Shown here one piece after another: positions 14,329-21,965 of a stretch of 24,217 nucleotides of DNA. Numbering within the stretch: position 1 is the first letter of the stretch; every line of letters begins with the position of its first letter. The stretch comes from a virus. The position numbers were made by a program, and so were the translations under genes. The stretch is from the IMG/VR virus record IMGVR_UViG_3300027881_000074, positions 1 to 24,217 of that record. One strand, written 5' to 3'. The notes under the pieces are model-generated. The model was not told where the DNA came from and ran no database searches. It was given only the letters and a program-made list of their open reading frames with translations.

Positions 14329-15357
14329 GTGAATATAATAAAATTATGGAAGTGGTGGATGATTGATCAATTTACTTTTCATGCAGAAGGTGATGGCGAT
14401 GATGGTGGATCAGGTGCTGATGACGGTGCTGGTGGTGACGGTGGTGCTGATGATGGTAGTGGTAACGGTGCTGATGATGGCAATGGGAACGATGGTACCC
14501 CTAACGCTGGTGATGGTGGTGACGGTGGTGACGGTGGTGACGGTGGTCCTGCTGGTCTCTACGCTGGTTTACCAGATGATTGGCGCGTTCAAATTGCAGG
14601 AGAAAACGAAGGACAATTAAACGACCTAGCCCGGTACACCAGCCTTGAAGGATGGATCGAATCAGGGTTCGAAGCTAAAGAACGAATCCGTAAAGGCGAA
14701 TTATCTACCGGGTTACCCGAAGACCCTACCGAAGAACAGGTGGCAACCTACCGTGAAGCCAACGGCATTCCTCCAACAGCCGAGTATGCGTTAACACTAG
14801 AACCCGGTGTGGAGATGACTGAGATGGAAACCGAGATCATGGGTGGTGTCATGGAGGTTGCCCATCAAGCCAATATCTCAACCGCGGCACTGTCAGCTAT
14901 GACCACTGCATGGATACAAAACAAGCAGACGCAAATACAACGGATAGTGGATCAAGACGGTCTCGATAAACAAGAGTCTGAGCGAATCCTACGTGACAAC
15001 TGGAAGGGTGATTATCAACCGAACATGGGTGCTGCTGTCAGTTTACTTAATGCTATTCCTGAAAGTGAACGCGATCTGTTGATGGAAGCACGAGATGGTA
15101 GTGGTCGCTACTTGATGAACTCACCATATTTTGTAAACTTCCTTGCTGATACGGCATTAAAGGCTAACCCGATGGCTACTATCCCGGGTGGTGGGTCTGA
15201 CCCAACTGGTACTGCTGATGCAGTCATTTCCGAGGTCAAGAAGATATTTGCAGAGAATAGGGAGAATGTTGATTACTATAAAAATCAGGATTTGCAGGAT
15301 CGTTATGAACGGGCTTTAGAGTTGAAGGCTCAATTAAATCAAAATACCGGGAGGTAG
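14329..15357 (+). CDS. Scaffold / capsid assembly protein (GTG start)
   Basis: A 342-residue protein starting at GTG 14329 with GAGGG upstream. The N-terminus is a basic, aromatic stretch, followed by a very acidic Gly/Asp tract at residues 21-73. The core (GLYAGLPDDWRVQ, then ARYTSLEGWIESGFEAKERI and LPEDPTEEQV) resembles the capsid assembly proteins of podovirus-like phages. The C-terminal third is helical and ends with a charged helix. It directs coat subunits into a closed procapsid and is then lost or cut. Its place between portal and coat genes supports this. The size of the acidic tract is unusual. Confidence 0.85.
   Translation: MNIIKLWKWWMIDQFTFHAEGDGDDGGSGADDGAGGDGGADDGSGNGADDGNGNDGTPNAGDGGDGGDGGDGGPAGLYAGLPDDWRVQIAGENEGQLNDLARYTSLEGWIESGFEAKERIRKGELSTGLPEDPTEEQVATYREANGIPPTAEYALTLEPGVEMTEMETEIMGGVMEVAHQANISTAALSAMTTAWIQNKQTQIQRIVDQDGLDKQESERILRDNWKGDYQPNMGAAVSLLNAIPESERDLLMEARDGSGRYLMNSPYFVNFLADTALKANPMATIPGGGSDPTGTADAVISEVKKIFAENRENVDYYKNQDLQDRYERALELKAQLNQNTGR
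14389..14547 (+). repeat. Low-complexity tract of GAT/GGT/GAC triplets in the scaffold gene
   Basis: Codes for Gly/Asp-rich residues 21-73 and ends in a tandem GACGGTGGT repeat (three units plus a GATGGTGGT variant). Such tracts can change length by slippage. In another frame it reads as Met/Val and looks falsely like a membrane protein. Confidence 0.85.
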
Positions 15358-15612
15358 ATGATGAAGACTTACAGAAGCAAAGATGAGGTTCAGGCAATGA
15401 AGGTTGGCAGCATCCACGGTGCTGTTGCCAGTGAAGCAGAACAGGGAAAGAAGCGACTGGTGCCCGGGGATAAGGGCTGTGTGGACCTTGGCTATACATT
15501 CGTTGGTCAGAATGTGGTCAGGGTTGGTGATTATGTCTTGTTCAAGAATGATCAACCATGTGGGGTTATGCCACCCGCGGAGTTTAAAGCCGCGTATGCC
15601 GCAAAGAAGTAA
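15358..15612 (+). CDS. Small conserved phage protein after the scaffold
   Basis: An 84-residue protein. The middle and end (VGDYVLFKNDQPCGVMPPAEF) match a pattern common in small phage proteins of the 'GDYVL....Pyp...F...Y' kind, which may be SH3-like. GGGAGG lies close upstream; the second of the two tandem ATGs (15361) has the better spacing. It lies between scaffold and coat and is the last gene before the terminator at 15618. Function unknown; it may be a minor head protein or regulator. Confidence 0.7.
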   Translation: MMKTYRSKDEVQAMKVGSIHGAVASEAEQGKKRLVPGDKGCVDLGYTFVGQNVVRVGDYVLFKNDQPCGVMPPAEFKAAYAAKK

Positions 15613-15617
15613 CAAGG

Positions 15618-15651
15618 AAGCGTAATCATTAAAGTGGTTGCGCTTTTTTTT
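15618..15651 (+). terminator. Strong intrinsic terminator before the coat gene
   Basis: AAGCGTAATCATT (15618-15630) pairs with AGTGGTTGCGCTT (15633-15645) with G-U pairs allowed. It forms a 12-13 bp stem with a tiny loop and is followed by a run of T to 15651. It should end or reduce transcription from the portal-scaffold genes. Confidence 0.85.
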
Positions 15652-15666
15652 ATCTTCAACTATTAT
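15638..15666 (+). promoter_or_regulatory. Possible weak promoter for the coat transcript
   Basis: TTGCGC (15638-15643), 17 bp, TATTAT (15661-15666). The -10 is good and the -35 poor, and it overlaps the terminator stem. The following 130 bp leader has an inverted repeat AGACAG/CTGTCT (15697-15702, 15726-15731) and two GGCTACC copies (15719, 15744) but no gene. Confidence 0.3.
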
Positions 15667-15797
15667 CCAATGAACTGACGTTAGACCCCTGACATCAGAC
15701 AGCAGCCCCGCACACCACGGCTACCCTGTCTAGGCTGAAAGAAGGCTACCTCAAACGATAAGTTATGAAATGAACTTAACTTTGAAGGAGACTTCTA

Positions 15798-16631
15798 ATG
15801 GCTGAAACAGCCTTCCAAGAAAAGTTCCGTCAAGAAGTGATCATGGGATTTGAGAAATCTCACTCGTTGCTGCGTCGAACCGTTACTATCGAAACTGATA
15901 TTAACGGTAACCAAGCTACGTTTCTGGTCGCTGACTCTGGTGGAGCTACCGCGGTGACCCGTGGTGTCAACGGTGACATCCCGACTCGCCCGGACAACCT
16001 GAACCAGTTCACTGCTACTTTGGTCGAGTGGCATGACATTCCTGAGCGTACACGTTTCAACATCTACGCTTCGCAAGGTGATGGACGTAGGATCATGCAG
16101 AAGACCAGCATGAAAGTAATCAATCGCAAGATCGATTCCGACATCTACACCGAACTGGAAACCGCAACCCTGACATGGGGTGCAACCAAAACCGCTGTCG
16201 TACTGAATGACATCCTGCAAACCCGGACTGATCTGGCTGAAAACTTCGCGACTGAAGATATGCCATGGGCAACTATTACGCCTAAGTTTCATGGTTGGCT
16301 CATGAAGCTGAACGAGTTCACCAGCGTTGACTTTATCAATGAAAAACCATTCGAGGGTGTGAACCGTTCGACTGCTTTCAATTGGTATGGTATCAATTGG
16401 CTGGTCGATGCAGGCATCGTCGGTGCCGGTACTGCTGTAGCTCAGTGCTACATGTATGCCACGGCAGCAATAGGTCATGCGTGTGACGTTGAGCGAATCG
16501 CAACCGAAGTTGGTTATGACCGCAAAAACGACAAGAGTTGGGCGCGTTGCACTACGTTCATGGGTTCCAAACGATTGCAGAATGCTGGTATCATAAAGAT
16601 GCCACTGAATGATACTTCTGCGTTCACTTAA
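15798..16631 (+). CDS. Major capsid (coat) protein
   Basis: A 277-residue coat protein of the PF19821-type family (compare BPP-1 and relatives), predicted to have the HK97 fold. Start AETAFQEKFRQEVIMGFEKS, then FLVADSGGATAVTRGVNGDI and a conserved DNLNQFTATLVEWHDIPERT segment; it ends with GSKRLQNAGIIKMPLNDTSA. A strong GAAGGAG ribosome site lies 7 bp before the ATG, as expected for an abundant protein. Transcription is separated from neighbours by terminators on both sides (15618-15651 and 16910-16974), so the coat and the next gene form a two-gene unit. Confidence 0.88.
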   Translation: MAETAFQEKFRQEVIMGFEKSHSLLRRTVTIETDINGNQATFLVADSGGATAVTRGVNGDIPTRPDNLNQFTATLVEWHDIPERTRFNIYASQGDGRRIMQKTSMKVINRKIDSDIYTELETATLTWGATKTAVVLNDILQTRTDLAENFATEDMPWATITPKFHGWLMKLNEFTSVDFINEKPFEGVNRSTAFNWYGINWLVDAGIVGAGTAVAQCYMYATAAIGHACDVERIATEVGYDRKNDKSWARCTTFMGSKRLQNAGIIKMPLNDTSAFT

Positions 16632-16646
16632 TAGGAGACCTATGAC

Positions 16647-16886
16647 ATGGCGTACAATTCAGCAGACCTTAACCTTCTTCAAGCAAATGTTGGGCACAGC
16701 GGGGGTTCCTTGTGGGCTTACGTTGAACCTGCTACGTTGCTTGCCACTATCATTGCCGCTGGCTACATCAATGACGGTCTTGATAAGGGCATGAAGGTCA
16801 ACGACCTTGTTTTAGTCGCTGGTGTAACCAGTAACCTAACGAAAGTTACGGTGGTTACAGCCGCTGGCTTAGTGACATTGGTTTAA
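16647..16886 (+). CDS. Small capsid-associated protein, possible cement/decoration protein
   Basis: A 79-residue protein, MAYNSADLNLLQANVGHSGG followed by LWAYVEPATLL, DKGMKVNDLVLVAGV and a beta-rich end. Proteins of this pattern, often 'GMKVGDLVLV', follow the coat gene in many podovirus-type phages and are likely capsid decoration or cement proteins. GGAG precedes it. Capsid-bound function is inferred from place and composition. Confidence 0.75.
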   Translation: MAYNSADLNLLQANVGHSGGSLWAYVEPATLLATIIAAGYINDGLDKGMKVNDLVLVAGVTSNLTKVTVVTAAGLVTLV

Positions 16887-16909
16887 CTTAACACCCGGAA
16901 CACTGGGGT

Positions 16910-16947
16910 CATCCGGGGTTGGTCCTCCTACCCCGGGTGATATTTTT
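16910..16947 (+). terminator. Intrinsic terminator 1 after the coat unit
   Basis: CATCCGGGGT (16910-16919) pairs with ACCCCGGGTG (16930-16939), 10 pairs including one G-U, followed by ATATTTTT. An upstream CACCCGG (16892-16898) could compete for the same arm. Confidence 0.8.
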
Positions 16948-16974
16948 GGGCAGAATAATTACCTGCCCCTTTTT
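16948..16974 (+). terminator. Intrinsic terminator 2 after the coat unit
   Basis: GGGCAG (16948-16953) pairs with CTGCCC (16963-16968), followed by C and five T. Tandem with the previous hairpin, it insulates the tail genes from coat transcription. Confidence 0.8.
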
Positions 16975-16991
16975 ATTGTGGAGAATCCAGT

Positions 16992-17462
16992 ATGGCTAAA
17001 GATAAAACAAACACAGCCGAATCAGCAGAGTTGATTGAACCGATTCTGGTTAAGCATATGCAGCTATTGCAGTTTGTACACCAGACTCATGTATGTACTA
17101 CCCGAACCAAGCGTACAATTCAGCAACTAGAAGACCCCCGAACATGGGCGTTTGCTTCAGCTAAATTGCAGATGCATGACCGGGTAGAGGTTATGGATGC
17201 TCAGGCATCCCAATTATCCAAAGGAATCGTCACCTATGCCAAAGGTAACGATATCCATGTGCAAATCTACGCACACTATCCGTTAAGTAATGCAACTCAT
17301 GAAGAAATTCCACACCGTGATTATTTAATTCGGTGGGGTGGTGTTCAAGATAAATGGATTATTGTTGGTAAGACAGATGGCAACACACTTAAAGCTGAAT
17401 TTCCAACTGACTTGGCAGCACTCAATTATCTGAGGGATCATTACAAGGCACTAAGTTTATGA
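16992..17462 (+). CDS. Structural-module hypothetical protein
   Basis: A 156-residue protein with helical N-terminus (KHMQLLQFVHQTHVCTTRTK), a linker, then a beta-rich segment (DIHVQIYAHYPLSN) and a short C-terminal helix. GTGGAG precedes its ATG. It lies between the coat unit and the tail gatekeeper, where head-completion or adaptor proteins usually sit; no family is recognised. Confidence 0.65.
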   Translation: MAKDKTNTAESAELIEPILVKHMQLLQFVHQTHVCTTRTKRTIQQLEDPRTWAFASAKLQMHDRVEVMDAQASQLSKGIVTYAKGNDIHVQIYAHYPLSNATHEEIPHRDYLIRWGGVQDKWIIVGKTDGNTLKAEFPTDLAALNYLRDHYKALSL

Positions 17463-17470
17463 GGTAAATC

Positions 17471-18661
17471 ATGGCTCAAACGAAACTGGGGATATACAAC
17501 GGTGCCCTGCTGTTACTAGGGCAACGTGCATTAGCCAGCGATGTCGAAGCAAGGGAACCCCGATTTGATCTTGATAATTTATACGATAACGGGGGTGTAG
17601 ATTACTGTCTTGAAATAGTAAAGCCCCGGTACGGATCAAAGCTGGTGTTTTTAACAGGGTTTGCTCCTACCGCAATCACTCAGTTTACATGGCAGACTGA
17701 TCTGCCTGATGCTGATTTCTTGGCATTGGTGGACCTGTTTGCCGATGGTAAATTAGAGCAACCCATCGAGAAGTTCTATCGCGAGGCAGATTTCATCCTT
17801 AGCGATTTTGAAAATCTGTACTGTCGGTACATACAGGACTTTGCAACATCCGGTCTCACCAACATGACCCCCTCATTTGGTCGAGTGGTGATGGCTTATT
17901 TCGCTCGTGAACTGTCGGTTAAATACGATCCCGATAGTTATGCTGATATCGATACTGAGCTTAATGCACGGATCAATATCATTGCCGATATTGAGAAAGC
18001 GAATGAGCCTCAGACCATGGGGCTGTTGCCAACTGTCCTCACTGATCCGTGGAGAAAAATCTACAATGATGCTTTGATCATTCTGGGTCTCGATCCAATT
18101 GCTTCCAACAGTGACGATTCGATCCGCAAGAACCGGTTAGATATTGCCCGGGATGCTGAGTTGGTCGAGGCTGTACTGGAAGATAATGCATGGGGGTTTG
18201 GATCACAATCAGATCAAATCTTTTTTAATCCAGCCATCGATCCAGCATGGGGGTACAGTTTTGCATTTGACAAACCAGCCGATCTGCACCGGATGGATGG
18301 AATATATTCTGATGAATTTTTCCAGAATCCAATAGTGGATTATATTGATGAAGATAATCGGTTTTTCGTCAACATTCAAACCATTTATATCGAATACACG
18401 TCTTCAACTTTTGTAGCTGATCCAACCTTATGGAAAAGTTATTTCAAACGACTGGTGGCAGCAAGACTGGCAGTGGATGCTGGTGGTTCCATTGAAGGTG
18501 CCAACATGAAAAATGCGGTTGCTCAATATGACAATCGGCGCAAGGAAGCACTGAGTACAGATGCTATTCAGAAACCCCCTAAAACACTCACACAGGGGAA
18601 GTGGGCACGAACCAGACGTGACCTTAACTCAGGTAGACGTGATCGTCCCGGTGGACCATGA
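17471..18661 (+). CDS. Tail tubular protein A / gatekeeper (T7 gp11-like), apparently two domains
   Basis: A 396-residue protein, about twice the length of T7 gp11. Two tandem homologous segments are visible. The first begins KLGIYNGALLLLGQRALAS (residue 5); the second begins WRKIYNDALIILGLDPIAS (about 194), offset about 189 residues. The second has the classic gatekeeper block NAWGFGSQSD...DPAWGYSFAFDKPADL, matching 'W.F......W.yayalP.d' in relatives. The protein would bind beneath the portal and close the DNA channel. The duplication suggests each copy fills two positions in the ring. ATGA coupling with the next gene. Short basic tail (RTRRDLNSGRRDRPGGP). Confidence 0.85.
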   Translation: MAQTKLGIYNGALLLLGQRALASDVEAREPRFDLDNLYDNGGVDYCLEIVKPRYGSKLVFLTGFAPTAITQFTWQTDLPDADFLALVDLFADGKLEQPIEKFYREADFILSDFENLYCRYIQDFATSGLTNMTPSFGRVVMAYFARELSVKYDPDSYADIDTELNARINIIADIEKANEPQTMGLLPTVLTDPWRKIYNDALIILGLDPIASNSDDSIRKNRLDIARDAELVEAVLEDNAWGFGSQSDQIFFNPAIDPAWGYSFAFDKPADLHRMDGIYSDEFFQNPIVDYIDEDNRFFVNIQTIYIEYTSSTFVADPTLWKSYFKRLVAARLAVDAGGSIEGANMKNAVAQYDNRRKEALSTDAIQKPPKTLTQGKWARTRRDLNSGRRDRPGGP

Positions 18662-21414
18662 CCGATATTAAACGCGGGGTAATGAATAAGTTCAACCGCG
18701 GGGAAGTTAGTCCAGCAGGATTCGCCCGGGAAGATGTTGACCGTATCGATAACTCCTGTGAATCTATGGTTAATTTTCTACCCCAACGACTGGGACCGAT
18801 GAGGTATCGTCCGGGCGCGGGACTAATCGATGTGGCAGTTCAAAATGATACGGTCTTGATCCCTTTTGTTACTGAGATTGCTGATCCTGTCCTTATTGTT
18901 TTTGAAGGTGGTGCCAATGCCGGGTTCAAGATATTACGAAATGATGCTTTAGTAGCCCGGGCAGCATCAACTACCGGGTGGCAGAATGGATTATTTGCTA
19001 CAGGGTTTGCTGCTGGTCAGTGGGTAGATGCAGATGAGGGTCTTGCTGTTTCAGTTATTACTGGGGGGGAAGCGATATTAAAAGGTACCGGCACTGATTC
19101 AGCAAAAATTTTCCAGACATCTGACACCACTCAAGCAGCACCTACCGGTATTACAATTAAGGTGACACAAGGAATAGTCAAGTGTCAGATCGGTACTAGC
19201 GGGGTTGATTCTGCCAACCTGTTCGAAGGATTTCTTGAGTTCGGCATACATGAACTTGAGATTGATCCACCATCAGCTTTTACCATCACTCTTTCTAACG
19301 ATAATTTATTTCGGGGTAAGGTCGATACTTGCGATGTGATTACAGCCATTACAACTATTTCATTTGAGATTCTTCAGGCTTTAAATATCACCTTTGCTAC
19401 TGGTGACATACTTGCCAAGCTAAAGGGAGTTAGAGCAGCCCAATCAGCCGATGTCATGTATTTTGCTAGTAAAGATGTTATTCCATTCAAACTGATCAGG
19501 TGGGGTGCCACATCATTTTCAATGGTGCGCTTTGTGAATGTTGATGGACCGTATCAGACTATCAATAACACCAGCATTACCATGAACCCAACAGCCCCGT
19601 TCGATGGAAATATAACAGTGGTTTCCAGTAAACAATTTTTTGATCAGACAGCTACATTTGATTTTGATACGGGCACGTTGTTAAAGATGGCAGTGACTGG
19701 GCAGACCGTATCAGTTCAAGGCTCTGCCGACGATGTTGCTACTGGTGGGGTTTTAGTATTTGGTTCCGGGGATGCCCGACAGTTTAAGTTCTCAATTGTT
19801 CAAGATGTTGCCCCTACTACCCAATGGACTGTGCATTTGGAAAAATCTTTTGATGAGCTTACATGGCAGCTATTAACAGCCTATACCACGGTACAAACTG
19901 ATACGCTCAATAACGATCTTTTAGATGGCACTGAGATTTTTTACAGGCTGAGAATTGAGACTGCCGACAGTGCTACCCTGACATTGGGTATCGTTTATGA
20001 TTATGGCACGGTTGAATCACAAGGTAGATGTACAGCAACATCCACAGCCACCAGTGCAGATTTTGAATTTTTCGTGGCTCTAAATGTGGATCAGACTGTT
20101 CGTGATTGGTATATAGGATCATGGGGTGGAAAGAACGAGTATCCAACTGCTGTGGCATTTTATGAAGGTCGATTATGGTTTGCCGGTAGTAATAAAATAT
20201 GGGCATCAGTAACCGACTTTTTCAATTCGTTTGACCGCAATCTTGCTGGTGCCAGTGCATCTATTCAACGAACAATTGGGTTTGGTGCTGCTGAAGAAAT
20301 ACTCTGGCTTGCGCCTTCATCACGGATGGTTCTTGGTACAGCTATTTCCGAAATCGATGTTAAATCAACCACCTTTGGCGAAGTGTTAACTGATTTAAAT
20401 ACGAATCTGAAGGTTGGCTCTGATCAGGGTGTAGCCAAGACCCCACCATTGGTGCTGGATCAGGAAGTTATATTTGTTCAGCGCGGTGGGAATAAGTTGA
20501 TCGGCATTGATTTCAATATCCAAGCTGAGAAACATCTTGTTGAAGATTTTAACATGGTGAATCCTGAAGTTTTATCAGCCGGGGTTGAAAGAATGGCATT
20601 CACCCGGAACCCTGAAACCAGAATATACCTAGTGATGACCGATGGCACCATGCGGGTATTGCTCAGAGACAATACTGAGGACGTTTTAGGGTGGTCAAGA
20701 ATTACAGTCCAGAAGCACAATGGGACCATTACGGTTCAGAAAAATATAGTCGATGTGGCTGTTATCCCCGGAACCCCGGAAGACCAAGTGTATATAACTA
20801 CTGATGATGGAAATATTTTGAAGTTTGCCAAAACCACTGAGGTTGCCGGGGCATCCATATCCAAACATTTTGACTCATTCCAACAGTTCGTTTCACCCGG
20901 GGCAACCATACAACTATCCACTAATGAGTTTGCCAGCGGTGAGACCGTGGGGGTATGGGTAGATGGTGTTGATGATGGTGATAAAGTGGTTGACGGCAGT
21001 ACCCAGATTACCGGGGTAACTGTTGGTACCAATGTTACTGTTGGTTACCGATACACTGCTGATTACAAAACTAATAAATTAACAAGCTATGACGATCTGA
21101 CAGTACTGGCTTCACGTAAAAGAATATTGAATACAGGACTATTAATGAAGGATTATGTTGTAGGATCGTTAACTATTGGTCCTAGCTTAACCGAACTGGA
21201 TGCGTTGCCTTTATTGGAAAATGGGCAGGCACCCGTATCAGGTGATTATGATTTTTTCCCATTTGAATTTAGTGGGGTAAGTGAAACTGATCCCCGTATC
21301 CATATTCGCGCTATAGGACCGTGTGATATATTAGCGTTGGTTTTTGATGTTAAAAATACAACCCATCGAACTAAGAAAGCAGCAGCGGCAACGGCACAAC
21401 AGGCACAAGCATAA
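18658..21414 (+). CDS. Tail tubular protein B-like / tail nozzle protein
   Basis: A 918-residue beta-rich structural protein. The N-terminus shows the signature of this phage tail family: F12-NRGEVSPAGFAREDVDRI, then N39-FLPQRLGPMRYRPGAGLID (compare '..N....G....RPG'). A following part (about 470-560) contains YPTAVAFYEGRLWFAGS, usual for the beta-propeller of T7 gp12-like nozzles. Predicted role: tube or nozzle under the gatekeeper, with binding to tail fibres. It is longer than T7 gp12 (794). It overlaps the preceding stop by ATGA and ends in an Ala/Gln-rich tail, then TAATG to the next gene. Confidence 0.8.
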   Translation: MTDIKRGVMNKFNRGEVSPAGFAREDVDRIDNSCESMVNFLPQRLGPMRYRPGAGLIDVAVQNDTVLIPFVTEIADPVLIVFEGGANAGFKILRNDALVARAASTTGWQNGLFATGFAAGQWVDADEGLAVSVITGGEAILKGTGTDSAKIFQTSDTTQAAPTGITIKVTQGIVKCQIGTSGVDSANLFEGFLEFGIHELEIDPPSAFTITLSNDNLFRGKVDTCDVITAITTISFEILQALNITFATGDILAKLKGVRAAQSADVMYFASKDVIPFKLIRWGATSFSMVRFVNVDGPYQTINNTSITMNPTAPFDGNITVVSSKQFFDQTATFDFDTGTLLKMAVTGQTVSVQGSADDVATGGVLVFGSGDARQFKFSIVQDVAPTTQWTVHLEKSFDELTWQLLTAYTTVQTDTLNNDLLDGTEIFYRLRIETADSATLTLGIVYDYGTVESQGRCTATSTATSADFEFFVALNVDQTVRDWYIGSWGGKNEYPTAVAFYEGRLWFAGSNKIWASVTDFFNSFDRNLAGASASIQRTIGFGAAEEILWLAPSSRMVLGTAISEIDVKSTTFGEVLTDLNTNLKVGSDQGVAKTPPLVLDQEVIFVQRGGNKLIGIDFNIQAEKHLVEDFNMVNPEVLSAGVERMAFTRNPETRIYLVMTDGTMRVLLRDNTEDVLGWSRITVQKHNGTITVQKNIVDVAVIPGTPEDQVYITTDDGNILKFAKTTEVAGASISKHFDSFQQFVSPGATIQLSTNEFASGETVGVWVDGVDDGDKVVDGSTQITGVTVGTNVTVGYRYTADYKTNKLTSYDDLTVLASRKRILNTGLLMKDYVVGSLTIGPSLTELDALPLLENGQAPVSGDYDFFPFEFSGVSETDPRIHIRAIGPCDILALVFDVKNTTHRTKKAAAATAQQAQA

Positions 21415-21965
21415 TGGCTAACATACCTTTAACTCCCTATGACGCACCCGGTTTTGAAAGACGCAATACGGGCAGCAAACGACAACCATTCACTGGGTTC
21501 AGTGCTGAACAATTAAACATTGGTTCATCAGGAATGAATCTGTTATCTACCTATTATCAGACTCAGACCAATAAAGAAATGGCAGGGTTTGAAAAATTCA
21601 CCAGTGAACAGCAAGCTAGGCTGCTTCTACGCAACGCTAACGCACGATATGCTGCTGGTACACGTCAGGCTGGCGAGATCGCTCATAAGGGTAGGAGGGC
21701 TGAATCTGATGCTGTAGCGGCTATGATTTCACAAGGTGGTACAACTGATCCTGAACTTTTAGCGAAATTAAACCTGCATACAACCCATGCTGCCCTAGCT
21801 GCCGTGTTCCAAGGAACGGTCGAATCTGGGTCTATGAGATTACAGGCACAAGCAATCAAAGGTGCCGGGGCTATGAACTATGCCAATGCCCGGGTTAGTT
21901 CAGCTAATGCCCGGTTGAGTTCGATGATCAATTTTAGCAAAACACTTATGGGGTCTTTTAAATAA
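21414..21965 (+). CDS. Internal virion (ejection) protein, small (T7 gp14-like by position)
   Basis: A 183-residue, Ala/Gln/Ser-rich helical protein; the central helix (SEQQARLLLRNANARYAAGT, then RQAGEIAHKGRRAESDAVAA) and AMISQGGTTDPELLAKL resemble the small internal virion proteins of podovirus-like phages. Such proteins enter the cell envelope during DNA ejection. It is coupled by single-base TAATG overlaps on both sides. Similarity is one of pattern rather than exact motif. Confidence 0.7.
   Translation: MANIPLTPYDAPGFERRNTGSKRQPFTGFSAEQLNIGSSGMNLLSTYYQTQTNKEMAGFEKFTSEQQARLLLRNANARYAAGTRQAGEIAHKGRRAESDAVAAMISQGGTTDPELLAKLNLHTTHAALAAVFQGTVESGSMRLQAQAIKGAGAMNYANARVSSANARLSSMINFSKTLMGSFK

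Noticed and set aside
14363-14620. An apparent membrane protein rich in Met and Val
   Set aside because: It is the Gly/Asp triplet tract of the scaffold gene read in another frame.
15795-16478. A 227-codon ORF on the minus strand
   Set aside because: It is the reverse of the coat gene, where codon bias leaves an open antisense frame.
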